The position numbers and the translations under genes are program-made. From the NCBI GenBank assembly GCA_944393415.1, contig CALYAD010000057.1:1-38331 (forward strand): a stretch of DNA of 38,331 nucleotides, written 5' to 3'. The notes under the pieces are model-generated. The model did not search any database and was not told where the DNA came from. It saw only the letters and a program-made list of their open reading frames with translations. The stretch comes from an uncultured Clostridia bacterium. Lineage in GTDB: Bacteria > Bacillota > Clostridia > Oscillospirales > CAG-272. Positions 6,766-14,634 of the stretch are shown here, in pieces (the first letter of the stretch is position 1; every line of letters begins with the position of its first letter).

Positions 6766-7800
6766 ATGCAGGAAAATATTGTGTTTCATGACCCCCGCAG
6801 AGCCCCTTTTGAGATTTTCGGGCTTTATAACCCCGGTTCCGACGACGGAGTTTATCGTCGGCTTCCGGACGAGGTGGCGAAAAGCGTCAGCTCCGGAGTG
6901 GCGTCTCTTTATCTTAACACTGCCGGAGGCAGAATACGCTTTGCTACGGATTCAGAGACGATTATAATACGCGCAAAAACCGCTGAGCGCGTCCCCATGC
7001 ATCACTGCACACCCTTAATGGAGGGCGGCTTTGATATTTATCTGGACGGCGAAGGAGCGTCGCGTTTTCTCGGAAGCTTTAAATTTGATACAAGAAGCTC
7101 TGTGGATTATGAAGCGTCGCTCAGGCTTGGAGCGGGAATGAAGCAGCTGACCCTGAATATGCCGCTATACGGCTCTGTTACCGGACTTTCGATAGGATTG
7201 AGCGAAGGCGCCGTTTTGACTGCTCACGCTCCGTACCGTCATCCCGTACCCATAGTTTTCTATGGCTCCTCAATTACTCAGGGAGCCTGCGCTTCACGTC
7301 CGGGACTATGCTATCAGGCATACATATCAAGGCGCTTCGACTGCGACTATATAAATCTCGGATTTTCCGGAAACGCCAGGGGAGAGGAAAGCATCGCGCG
7401 TTATATGGCGGAGCTTAAGATGAGCGCTTTTGTTTCTGATTACGATCATAACGCCCCGGATACCCGGCATTTGAAAGATACGCACAACCGTCTTTACCGC
7501 ATAATCAGAGACTCACATCCGGACATACCGTATTTTATGATATCGCGTCCTGATTTCAATTTCGATTCGCGCGAGGACATCGAGCGCCGGGCAATTATTA
7601 TGGAAAGCTATCTTGACGCGTACAGAAGCGGCGATAATAACGTCTGGTTTATTGACGGCTCAGCATTCTTTTCATTTGACGCGAGAGGCGAGTGTACAAT
7701 TGACGGCTGCCATCCCACCGACCTCGGGTTTTACCGTATGGCGGAGGTTATAGGCGACGCTATCTCGAATGTACTTTTTTCTCAGGACCCCTTTTTATAA
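6766..7800 (+). CDS. SGNH/GDSL-family hydrolase (probable carbohydrate esterase), 344 aa
   Basis: Two-domain esterase. An N-terminal beta-rich domain (about 1-155) precedes an SGNH domain. Block I is YGSSITQG with probable nucleophile Ser169, and the oxyanion Gly/Asn block is GFSGNARGEE. Block V is DGCHPTD, giving the Asp313-x-x-His316 pair. The layout resembles SGNH esterases that deacylate polysaccharides, but the substrate is unknown. There is no signal peptide, so it is cytoplasmic. The start at 6766 lies 12 nt after AAAGGA, the spacing seen in many genes here. A longer reading back to 6667 would overlap DUF1294 and lacks an SD. The last residues (LFSQDPFL) and the stop codon are encoded by a copy of the foldback repeat arm that begins at 7774, so the native C-terminus was probably replaced. 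Confidence 0.85.
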   Translation: MQENIVFHDPRRAPFEIFGLYNPGSDDGVYRRLPDEVAKSVSSGVASLYLNTAGGRIRFATDSETIIIRAKTAERVPMHHCTPLMEGGFDIYLDGEGASRFLGSFKFDTRSSVDYEASLRLGAGMKQLTLNMPLYGSVTGLSIGLSEGAVLTAHAPYRHPVPIVFYGSSITQGACASRPGLCYQAYISRRFDCDYINLGFSGNARGEESIARYMAELKMSAFVSDYDHNAPDTRHLKDTHNRLYRIIRDSHPDIPYFMISRPDFNFDSREDIERRAIIMESYLDAYRSGDNNVWFIDGSAFFSFDARGECTIDGCHPTDLGFYRMAEVIGDAISNVLFSQDPFL

Positions 7801-7855
7801 AAAGGGTTCCTGAAACCTCCCAAAAACTTCTCCGGAAGGAATGAGTAATTGGATT
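7774..7855 (+). repeat. Solo arm of the foldback repeat, overlapping the 3' end of the SGNH gene
   Basis: CTTTTTTCTCAGGA followed by a 32-bp palindrome (7782-7813, one mismatch), then ACCTCCCAAAAAC, a TCCGGAAGG segment and GAGTAATTGGATT. The first part matches the right arm of the 540-810 element read on the minus strand; the last part matches its left arm near 596-610. The stop codon TAA (7798-7800) is the centre of the palindrome. The hairpin is probably also the terminator for the SGNH operon and the facing XRE gene. Confidence 0.75.
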
Positions 7856-7864
7856 TGATTTAAA

Positions 7865-8185
7865 TTATTCGTGAGATAAAAACTCAAAAATTTTCAAGAA
7901 CTTTTTTTGTTCCTCTATATCGATTGAGTTGATTTTTTTGTTTAAATTATCAATTTTCACAGAGTATTCTGTATCAAGTACATCCTTTAACAAATCATTA
8001 GCTGAGACCCCGAGGGTGTTAGCTAAAAGTATAAATGTTTTCAGTTTGGGTATTTTGATTCCTCTTTCTATATAACCTATGTATTTTGTACTCAATCCCG
8101 CTTTTTCCGCTAAATCTTCTTGACGCCAACCTTTTAGCTCACGGTATTCTTTTATTTTTTTACCAATGAGATACCCGTAATCCAT
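7865..8185 (-). CDS. XRE-family transcriptional regulator, 106 aa
   Basis: Small Cro/C1-type regulator. The HTH occupies residues about 7-65 (IGKKIKEYRELKGWRQEDLA, then GLSTKYIGYIERG, PKLKTFILLANTLGVS), followed by a short charged helical tail of about 40 residues. The SD CGGAG lies 8 nt before the ATG. A perfect 12-bp palindrome, ATGTTATAACAT, sits 35 bp upstream in the AT-rich promoter region and is a good candidate autoregulatory operator. The DNA is visibly more AT-rich than its neighbours, and the gene lies between a repeat arm and a region with an orphan terminator, which fits an acquired or decaying island. No toxin partner is present. Confidence 0.85.
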   Translation of the reverse strand: MDYGYLIGKKIKEYRELKGWRQEDLAEKAGLSTKYIGYIERGIKIPKLKTFILLANTLGVSANDLLKDVLDTEYSVKIDNLNKKINSIDIEEQKKFLKIFEFLSHE

Positions 8186-8219
8186 AATTATTCTCCGATT
8201 TTCATTCTTTTTCTATATA

Positions 8220-8231
8220 ATGTTATAACAT
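8220..8231. promoter_or_regulatory. Candidate operator of the XRE regulator
   Basis: A perfect palindrome, ATGTTATAACAT, overlaps the AT-rich -10-like TATAAC on the minus strand, 35 bp before the regulator's start codon. This is an inference from position and symmetry; no second copy was noticed nearby. Confidence 0.45.
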
Positions 8232-8366
8232 AAAAAAGAATATTTTTTAAGATACACGGAGTAGCAATATTAACTCTCAGTTACATAAACGATCCTAAAG
8301 ATTGTAAAAAATTTTCCTCCTTTATTAATTATGGTGGAATTTTTATTTAATCCTTTTTGCGTTGAG

Positions 8367-8402
8367 AACACCGGACTTTTGACTAAAGGTCCGGTGTTTT
8401 TA
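8367..8402 (+). terminator. Orphan intrinsic terminator in the gap between the XRE gene and clpC
   Basis: AACACCGGAC (8367-8376) pairs perfectly with GTCCGGTGTT (8389-8398) and is followed by TTTTA on the plus strand. No plus-strand gene lies upstream, since both neighbours are on the minus strand. In the same gap the minus strand carries a strong SD (AAAGGAGG, about 8315-8322) with no usable start codon after it. The 306-bp gap may therefore hold the remains of a lost gene, or encode a short RNA. Confidence 0.6.
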
Positions 8403-8450
8403 TTGACTGTAAGAAAAAGTTTTTTGAAAGTTGTTAAATATTACTGAAAC

Positions 8451-8486
8451 AAATAAGGGAACTTCCCAAAAGAAGCTCCCTTATTT
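8451..8486 (-). terminator. Terminator of the ctsR-clpC operon
   Basis: AAATAAGGGA and CTTC (8451-8465) pair with GAAG and TCCCTTATTT (8472-8486), with one mismatch and a 6-nt loop. The hairpin begins 5 bp after the clpC stop codon on the minus strand. The stem ends in TTATTT followed by GTTTC. Confidence 0.8.
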
Positions 8487-8491
8487 TAGCT

Positions 8492-10969
8492 TTATTCTGT
8501 TTTTTCCCAGATAAGTCCCTTACCCTCCGAAGATACCTTAACCTTATCTCCACGCTTGAATTTACCTTCAAGCATGGAAGTGGCGAAGCTGTCCTCGACC
8601 ATGTGGGTAATGGTACGGCGCAGAGGTCTTGCTCCATAAACCGGATCAGTACCTTCCTTTGCCAGATAATCCACCGCGCTGTCCTCAAAGGTAACGTCAA
8701 CACCGATATCGGCAATACGCTTTTTAACGGAATCGGTCATATTGACTGCTATCTTTCTGATATCCTCGTCGGTCAGCTTGTCAAAAATTATTATCTCGTC
8801 AATACGGTTGATGAACTCGGGGCGGAACGCTTCCTTAAGCTGAGCCATGACGCGTTCACGCATTTCCTCACGGCTTCCTCCCGCGCTGTCGGAGGAGGAT
8901 GTGAAGCCGAGGCTTCTTGAGTTAGAAGTAAGCTCCTTTGCTCCGAGGTTGGAGGTCATAATGATTATCGCGTTTTTAAAGTCAACGCGTCTGCCCTGGG
9001 AATCGGTGAGTATACCGTCGTCGAGGATCTGCAGAAGCAGATTGAAAACGTCGGGATGCGCTTTTTCGATCTCGTCGAAAAGCACGACGGAGTAGGGCTT
9101 ATGGCGTATTTTCTCGGTCAGCTGACCGCCCTCCTCGTAGCCGACATATCCGGGAGGAGAACCGATCATTTTTGAAACGCTTGCCTTTTCCATATACTCG
9201 GACATATCGATACGTATCATCGCGTTCTCATCTCCGAACAGGACCTCGGCAAGGGCCTTTGAAAGCTCGGTTTTACCTACGCCTGTAGGTCCGAGGAATA
9301 TGAAAGAACCTGCGGGACGGTTGGGATCCTTAAGTCCGATACGGCTGCGGCGAATTGCCTTTGCCACGGCGTCGACTGCCTCGTCCTGACCTATGACGCG
9401 CTTATGAAGCAGGTCGCTCAGATGCAGAAGTCTTTCGCCTTCCTCCTCAGCGAGCTTTTTAACGGGAATGCCGGTCCACTGGGTAACGATCTCGGCGATG
9501 TCGTTTGACGTGACCTCTCCGCTGTCCGGAGCTTTGGTCTTTTCCCATTCGGCTTTCTTTTCCTCGTATTCCTTGTTTACGGTGTTTTCGCGGTCACGAA
9601 GCTCCGCGGCTTTTTCGAAATTCTGTGCGACGATGGCGTCACGCTTCTCGTCGGCGATCTTCTTAAGATCGGACTCAAGCTTTTTAAGCTCTTCAGGCTT
9701 TGAGGTGGCTCCGATACGTTTTCTCGAGGCAGCCTCGTCTATAAGGTCTATGGCCTTGTCAGGCAGATACCTGTCGCCAATATAACGCCTTGACAGCTGT
9801 ACCGCGGCCTCCACTGCGTCGTCGGATATCTTCAGCTTGTGATGCTCCTCATACTTCGGACGCAGACCGTAAAGTATCTTTACCGCGTCCTCGGGCGAAG
9901 GCTCTCCGACGTTAACAGACTGGAAACGTCTTTCGAGCGCGGCGTCCTTTTCTATATATTTACGGTATTCTGCGGCTGTCGTGGCTCCTATGACCTGCAG
10001 CTCGCCTCTGGAAAGGGCGGGCTTTATGATGTTTGCGGCGTCCATGCTGCCCTCGGCGGTCGCGCCGGCTCCCACGATGGTGTGGATCTCGTCTATAAAC
10101 AGTATTACGGCGGAGTTGCGCATGACCTCGTTCATCACATTCTTAAGACGCTCTTCGAACTCACCTCTGTACTTGGTACCGGCAAGCATAGCGGAAACGT
10201 CAAGTGTGACTATAATCTTTCCCTGAAGACTTTCGGGAACGTTACCGTCGGCTATGCGCTTTGCAAGCCCTTCTACGACGGCTGTTTTTCCTACGCCGGG
10301 TTCGCCGATAAGGCAGGGATTGTTTTTGGTACGGCGCGAGAGTATCTGTATCAGCCGTTCCGTTTCGGTTTCCCGTCCTATGACCGGGTCAAGACGGTTT
10401 TCCTTTGCCAGGGCGGTCAGGTCTTTACCGTATTTACTCAGCGTCTCCATGCCGCGAAGCGAGGGAGAGGAAGTCCGCTTTGAGCCGCGGGCGGATTCTC
10501 CGGAGCCGTCCGGATCCTCGTCTCCGCCGTTTTCGTTCATCATATTTATCAGCTCGGTGCCAAGCTCCGTAATATTCACGTTCTCCTTTTTAAGCAGCCT
10601 TACCGCGACGCAATCGCTGAGCGTTATGATGGAGAAAAGAATATGCTCGGTGCCGATGCGGGGACTGCCGCGTTTGGTAGCTTCGTACGCGGAGTTCTGT
10701 ATTATTTTCTGGGTACGCGGGGTAAGGTCGTTGCCGCTCAGAACCGATTCCGTGCCGTAGCTCAGGCTTTCCTTTACGCTTTCGAGCATTGTGTCGAAAT
10801 CTATACTGAATCTTTCAAGTATTTTTGCGCCCGATGATTCCGGAACGCTGAGGATACCGAGAAGCAGATGCTCGCTTCCTACGCTTGTGTGTCCCAACTT
10901 TCCCGCGACCTCAATCGCGTGATTTAGGGCAGTTACCGCGTTTTCTGTAAATCTTTCTCTGTTAGCCAT
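8492..10969 (-). CDS. clpC: ATP-dependent Clp protease ATP-binding subunit ClpC
   Basis: Hsp100 unfoldase of 825 aa that feeds substrates to ClpP. In order: a double Clp-N repeat (from [17 protein letters not shown]), the first AAA+ module with Walker A GEPGVGKT (222-229), Walker [10 protein letters not shown] and pore loop GTKYRGEFE, the middle domain with the UVR-like stretch ([11 protein letters not shown]), then the second AAA+ module with Walker A GPTGVGKT (560-567) and Walker [11 protein letters not shown]. The LGF tripeptide ahead of the final sensor region is the expected ClpP-docking loop. I start at 10969, where the conserved MANRERF begins and GAAAGGA lies 12 nt upstream; the longer reading from 10993 would include the SD. 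It is the last gene of ctsR-mcsA-mcsB-clpC, which CtsR represses. Confidence 0.97.
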   Translation of the reverse strand: MANRERFTENAVTALNHAIEVAGKLGHTSVGSEHLLLGILSVPESSGAKILERFSIDFDTMLESVKESLSYGTESVLSGNDLTPRTQKIIQNSAYEATKRGSPRIGTEHILFSIITLSDCVAVRLLKKENVNITELGTELINMMNENGGDEDPDGSGESARGSKRTSSPSLRGMETLSKYGKDLTALAKENRLDPVIGRETETERLIQILSRRTKNNPCLIGEPGVGKTAVVEGLAKRIADGNVPESLQGKIIVTLDVSAMLAGTKYRGEFEERLKNVMNEVMRNSAVILFIDEIHTIVGAGATAEGSMDAANIIKPALSRGELQVIGATTAAEYRKYIEKDAALERRFQSVNVGEPSPEDAVKILYGLRPKYEEHHKLKISDDAVEAAVQLSRRYIGDRYLPDKAIDLIDEAASRKRIGATSKPEELKKLESDLKKIADEKRDAIVAQNFEKAAELRDRENTVNKEYEEKKAEWEKTKAPDSGEVTSNDIAEIVTQWTGIPVKKLAEEEGERLLHLSDLLHKRVIGQDEAVDAVAKAIRRSRIGLKDPNRPAGSFIFLGPTGVGKTELSKALAEVLFGDENAMIRIDMSEYMEKASVSKMIGSPPGYVGYEEGGQLTEKIRHKPYSVVLFDEIEKAHPDVFNLLLQILDDGILTDSQGRRVDFKNAIIIMTSNLGAKELTSNSRSLGFTSSSDSAGGSREEMRERVMAQLKEAFRPEFINRIDEIIIFDKLTDEDIRKIAVNMTDSVKKRIADIGVDVTFEDSAVDYLAKEGTDPVYGARPLRRTITHMVEDSFATSMLEGKFKRGDKVKVSSEGKGLIWEKTE

Positions 10970-11070
10970 TGTGTCATACCGTCCTTTCAGCATTAAATGC
11001 GATTATTTAAAAATCGGATCATTCTGATTTATATTTAAACTATAATTAATATTAAAATTTGTAATTTATC

Positions 11071-12087
11071 TTAGTAATTAAATTCGACCGGAGCCAGGAA
11101 TTGCCGCACCAGCTTGGCGCGCGCGACATCACGGGCGCCCTCCTCGTCAAGTCCCTCATGACTGAGAGAAATCGTCGCGGGCTGAACCGCTATCAGCATT
11201 TCACTCAGCTTTTCATCCGGCAGGGAGCTGAAAAGCCCTAAGGCATTGCCAAGCTTGAGATCGGAAAAAGCCTCCGTAAACTCCTCGGATGAAAGCGTAT
11301 AGGCGCTTTTGAGCGTTCCGAGACGGCGCGCAATACTGTCGTTTATATGCGCGCGGTTGAGAGAATACAGGTTTTTTCTCGCCTTTCTCTCGGATTCTAC
11401 CAGGTTCTTAACGACGTCGCTTATCATTTTTATTATTTCCTCCTCGCCCATACCGAGAGAGGCGCGGTTGGATATCTGATAGAGGCATCCGGTAGCTTTA
11501 CTGCCCTCTCCGTAAAGACCGCGTATGGTAATTCCCATTTTACCCATGGCTCCGGCGCATTTTCCTATTGAATTTCCTATCGTGAGCGCAGGCAGACAAA
11601 GCATTGCGGAAACTCTCATGGCTGCGCCGAGATTAGTGGGGCAGTGGGTAAGATAGCCGTACTTTTCTCTGTACGCGATTTTGAGGCTGCCGCACAGGAT
11701 ATCGTCTGCCGAGGCGGCGTAGCTGAACGCCTTTTCCGGCTCAAAACCTGCGACTATACTTTGTATTCTGAGATGGTCCTCCTCGCATACCATTATCTGC
11801 ACATGTCCGTTTTCGCCGGTAAGCAGCGCGCGTTTACGGTCGGATTCGGAAAATTCCGGGCTGACGTAATGCATTTCCATGTATGAAGCCGCCTCGCGTT
11901 TGCGCGAGGAGCCGAAAACCTCGCATCTGTAGTCCGGGAGAGCCGCTTTAACTTTTTCTATTATTTCCTCGGCCGCATTATCGCTCAGACGCGAGGTGAA
12001 GGGGTAGTCCTCAAGATTTCTTGCAAATCGCACGCGGGTGGAAATTACCACGTCCTGCATGCTTCCGCTTTCGTTGTACCAAGACAT
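11071..12087 (-). CDS. mcsB: Protein-arginine kinase McsB
   Basis: ATP:guanido phosphotransferase, 338 aa, which phosphorylates arginines on CtsR and on proteins destined for ClpCP. Visible family signatures are the N-terminal STRVRFARNLEDYPF, the EEDHLRIQ block with the catalytic acidic residues, and the CPTNLG active-site loop. The C-terminal RDVARA (319-324) matches the RDxxRA phospho-arginine-binding motif described for Bacillus McsB and suggests allosteric control is kept. The ATG at 12087 lies 11 nt after GAAAGGA; an in-frame GTG three codons earlier is too close to that SD. It lies between mcsA and clpC with short gaps, the standard order. Confidence 0.96.
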   Translation of the reverse strand: MSWYNESGSMQDVVISTRVRFARNLEDYPFTSRLSDNAAEEIIEKVKAALPDYRCEVFGSSRKREAASYMEMHYVSPEFSESDRKRALLTGENGHVQIMVCEEDHLRIQSIVAGFEPEKAFSYAASADDILCGSLKIAYREKYGYLTHCPTNLGAAMRVSAMLCLPALTIGNSIGKCAGAMGKMGITIRGLYGEGSKATGCLYQISNRASLGMGEEEIIKMISDVVKNLVESERKARKNLYSLNRAHINDSIARRLGTLKSAYTLSSEEFTEAFSDLKLGNALGLFSSLPDEKLSEMLIAVQPATISLSHEGLDEEGARDVARAKLVRQFLAPVEFNY

Positions 12088-12147
12088 ATTAGTCACATTC
12101 CTTTCTGAATCTTAATTTTACATTTCCGTAAACCGCGTTTGAAAAAA

Positions 12148-12651
12148 TTATTCTTTATTGTTGTCAGGATTTTCAAGAGCCCGTATTTTATCTCTCAGCT
12201 CCGCGGCTTTTTCATAGTTCTGCTCGAGAACGGCTTCCTTCTGCTGTTTCTTCAGCTCCTCGATTTCCCGGTTGTGTTCTATTCTCTCCATATGCTTTCC
12301 GGGACGAACCCCCGCGTGTAGGGCGTTGCCGTGTATACCGTAAATGATTTTCGCGAGTTCATCTCCGAAAACGTCGTAGCATTTTGCGCATCCCGGTTTT
12401 CCGGTCTGAGCGAGGTCACGCCGGGTAGAGCCGCAGAGCGGGCATGTTTTCTGCTCGCTGGCAAGCTCGCCTCCGAAAATACTGTCGTTGAAAAAGCCGG
12501 AGAAAAGATTGTCGGAGGGAAACTGGAAAAACGAGGTTATATTTTCTTTTTCCGCGCAGTCGCGGCAGAGCATCATTTCGGTTACGTTGCCGTTTATATT
12601 GTTCTTAATATGGACAGTTGCTTCATTTTTGTGACATCTTTGACATAACAT
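12148..12651 (-). CDS. mcsA: McsA, zinc-finger activator of McsB
   Basis: A 167-aa protein with the McsA architecture: CxxC pairs near the N-terminus (MLCQRCHKNEA and MLCRDCAEKEN), a second zinc site (CPLCGSTR and CAKCYDVF), and a C-terminal UVR motif ([19 protein letters not shown]). All cysteine pairs are present. McsA binds and activates McsB and acts as an adaptor in CtsR inactivation. The SD GGAG lies upstream of the ATG at 12651, and the gene follows ctsR by 55 bp. The mcsB start lies 60 bp beyond its stop. Confidence 0.95.
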   Translation of the reverse strand: MLCQRCHKNEATVHIKNNINGNVTEMMLCRDCAEKENITSFFQFPSDNLFSGFFNDSIFGGELASEQKTCPLCGSTRRDLAQTGKPGCAKCYDVFGDELAKIIYGIHGNALHAGVRPGKHMERIEHNREIEELKKQQKEAVLEQNYEKAAELRDKIRALENPDNNKE

Positions 12652-12706
12652 AACGCATTTCTCCTTTATTAAAGATATTTTTGATTTTGCACGGTATTTT
12701 GGTATT

Positions 12707-13132
12707 TTATGCGACCGCGACGAGTATGATTTTTTTAAGAACCTCGGCGCGGCACCCGTCGTCCCCGATCACAGACAGCGCGGCGTTTATCAAATCAGCC
12801 TCTCGGGCTGTGATAAGCTTACGCTCCCGCATGTCGAGCAGGAACAGTCCGGCGCTTTTCTGATCAAGCTTATCGCCAATCGAGCAGAACAGGTGCATCA
12901 GGTATTCGTCCTTGTGAATGACCTTTTTGGTTATTCTTATATATCCTCCACCTCCGCGCCTGCTTTCTATGATATACCCGCGTTCGGGAGTAAACCGGGA
13001 GGTTATGACGTAGTTTATCTGACTGGGTACGCATCCAAGCCGCTGTGCGAGTTCATTTCGCTTGAGCTCAAGGCTTCCGCCTTCCTCCTCAAGCATCTTT
13101 ATAAGCAGCTTTTCGATCATATCGCTTAGCAT
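12707..13132 (-). CDS. ctsR: CtsR, repressor of class III heat-shock genes
   Basis: Dimeric winged-HTH repressor, 141 aa. The N-terminal DNA-binding domain includes LAQRLGCVPSQINYVI and the glycine-rich wing RRGGGGYIRI, the region phosphorylated by McsB and responsible for heat sensing in Bacillus. The C-terminal four-helix part follows. It is the first gene of its operon, and tandem CtsR boxes overlap its promoter 90-120 bp upstream, so autoregulation is expected. GGAAAGGA precedes the ATG at 13132 by 16 nt, longer than usual. An in-frame ATG four codons later is a less likely start. Confidence 0.95.
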   Translation of the reverse strand: MLSDMIEKLLIKMLEEEGGSLELKRNELAQRLGCVPSQINYVITSRFTPERGYIIESRRGGGGYIRITKKVIHKDEYLMHLFCSIGDKLDQKSAGLFLLDMRERKLITAREADLINAALSVIGDDGCRAEVLKKIILVAVA

Positions 13133-13208
13133 TTATTTATAGGATCATTCCTTTCCCGAATCCGGTAAACGTATTCTTTCGCGATACCGGTTTTTTACTT
13201 ACGCTGAT

Positions 13209-13254
13209 ATTATACACCAAAGGTCAATAAAAGTCAAAGTCAAATAAAGTCAAA
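13209..13254 (-). promoter_or_regulatory. ctsR operon promoter with two overlapping CtsR operators
   Basis: On the minus strand, TTGACT (13232-13237), a 17-bp spacer and TATAAT (13209-13214). On the plus strand two 7-3-7 heptad repeats match the CtsR consensus GGTCAAA-N3-GGTCAAA: GGTCAATAAAAGTCAAA (13222-13238) and AGTCAAATAAAGTCAAA (13238-13254). The first covers the -35 and part of the spacer, so repressor binding would exclude polymerase. A weaker TTTGATT-N3-TTTGACC match lies at 13327-13343. Confidence 0.9.
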
Positions 13255-13395
13255 TCTCATTGGATTTTCCCGGAATTATAAATGAATCACGGATATATCT
13301 CTTTTTATCTCACTTTTTTAATTTTTTTTGATTTTTTTTGACCAATTGATTTTTGGGTATATAAAAAAACAAATGAAGCAAAAAGCGGAAATTAC

Positions 13396-13424
13396 TTGAC
13401 ATTGTCGGAATTTAATATTATAAT
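13396..13424 (+). promoter_or_regulatory. Promoter of the ygjV/exonuclease/GH78/ABC operon
   Basis: TTGACA (13396-13401), a 17-bp spacer and TATAAT (13419-13424), an exact sigma-A consensus, 49 bp before the start codon at 13473. The rest of 13133-13472 holds the divergent ctsR promoter and an AT-rich tract. Confidence 0.88.
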
Positions 13425-13472
13425 TATAAAGTATTTATTAAGTATATATGATGGAAACGGCAGGTAGCTCTT

Positions 13473-14072
13473 ATGTTAGATTCACTTGGAGCATTTTTAT
13501 CCTCATATCTTGATCTGGACGGCGGTGTTTACGCGGTCATCGCCCAATTGATAGGGCTTGTGGCGCTTACGGTGTCCTTTATATCATTTCAAAGCAGAAC
13601 ACAGCGGACTATCATGGTAATGCAGGTGATTTCCACATGTCTGTTCGCTGTGCATCTGTATATGCTCGGAGCGCTTAGCGGTATGCTTATGAACATAGCG
13701 GCATGCCTTCGATCGTTGATATTCAGCTTCAGAAACAGATACAGATGGGCTGCTTCACCGTTCTGGATAATTTTTTTTATTACGGTTTGCGCTGTACTAT
13801 CGCTTATTTCGGTATTCGGAGGAGAGGGCGCGGTAGCGCTGCTTCCGCTCGGCGGTATGATACTCACTACGTTCGCGGGAAGCTGCCGGGAGGCGTCAAG
13901 GGTACGGCTCCTTACCTTGCTGAACTCTCCCTTTTGGCTTTCGTATAACCTTATCAGCCGCTCCATTCCCGGGGTGCTTACCGAGCTGCTTGTTTCGGGC
14001 TCGATAATTTTAGGAATGATAAGACTTGACAGAAATAAGCGTGAGCGGATTGAGGAAACTCCTAATGGATAA
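13473..14072 (+). CDS. YgjV-like inner membrane protein
   Basis: A 199-aa polytopic membrane protein of the YgjV (Imp-YgjV) family, with about six hydrophobic segments: VYAVIAQLIGLVALTVSFI, the segment after SRTQRTIMVMQVIS, a middle GALSGMLMNIAACLRS, WIIFFITVCAVLSLI, a Gly-rich segment and a C-terminal span. The FQSRTQRTIM and N-x-x-x-C-L-R-S motifs fit the family. The physiological role is unknown. It is the first gene after a consensus promoter. Its stop overlaps the next gene's start by 8 bp, so translation is probably coupled. The SD is weak (GGCAGG). Confidence 0.82.
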   Translation: MLDSLGAFLSSYLDLDGGVYAVIAQLIGLVALTVSFISFQSRTQRTIMVMQVISTCLFAVHLYMLGALSGMLMNIAACLRSLIFSFRNRYRWAASPFWIIFFITVCAVLSLISVFGGEGAVALLPLGGMILTTFAGSCREASRVRLLTLLNSPFWLSYNLISRSIPGVLTELLVSGSIILGMIRLDRNKRERIEETPNG

Positions 14073-14619
14073 TGTAAAGGAAAAAACGAAAGAAGAATTG
14101 ATAATACCTGACAGATACGTGGTTTTTGACCTTGAGACTACGGGTTTTTCACCGGAATACGCGGAAATAATCGAGATAGGCGCGCTGAGAATGGAGAACG
14201 GAAGTGAGAAAGACCGCTTTCAAAGTTATGTAAAGCCGCTTCGCGGCATACCTCCGAGGATAACGGCTATCACCGGCATAACAAATAAAGACACGGAAAA
14301 CGCCCCGTACATTGACGAGGCAATCTGTGATTTTCTTTCGTTTATTGACGACGATATACTTGTGGCGCATAACGCCGCATTTGACTGTCGGTTTGTTTGC
14401 GCGGTATGCTCGTATCTCGGCTTTAGGTTCGGAAACGAGGTCGTCGACAGCCTCAGGCTCGCGAGAAAATACATAAAAGCGGAGAATTACAAGCTTGAAA
14501 CACTGAAAAGATCACTTGATATCCGTCTTCCGTCGCATAACGCGGCTGACGACTGTACCGTCGCCGCAATGGTTGTGGAGCACTGCAGAAAAATAAACTT
14601 AAAATTGAAAAACAAATAG
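14065..14619 (+). CDS. DEDDh-type 3'-5' exonuclease (DnaQ/PolC epsilon-like), 184 aa
   Basis: Single-domain exonuclease of the DnaQ superfamily. The metal-binding residues are all visible: motif I DLETTGF (Asp and Glu), motif II HNAAFD (Asp), and motif III HNAADDC with the catalytic His five residues before the Asp. The IPPRITAITGIT block is typical of the PolC-exonuclease-like group. No polymerase or helicase domain is attached, so it probably acts in repair or nucleic-acid turnover rather than as the replicative proofreader. The start at 14065 is chosen because GAGG lies about 9 nt upstream and the ATG overlaps the ygjV stop. The in-frame extension back to 14026 has no SD. Confidence 0.9.
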   Translation: MDNVKEKTKEELIIPDRYVVFDLETTGFSPEYAEIIEIGALRMENGSEKDRFQSYVKPLRGIPPRITAITGITNKDTENAPYIDEAICDFLSFIDDDILVAHNAAFDCRFVCAVCSYLGFRFGNEVVDSLRLARKYIKAENYKLETLKRSLDIRLPSHNAADDCTVAAMVVEHCRKINLKLKNK

Positions 14620-14634
14620 GATGGTAGATTTTTT

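Noticed and set aside
9839..10483. Plus-strand ORF of 214 codons inside clpC
   Set aside because: It is fully antisense to a well-conserved ClpC region and has no family match that I can see.
13327..13343. Third CtsR box
   Set aside because: It has two mismatches in one heptad and lies in a poly-T tract, so it is mentioned only as a weak possibility.
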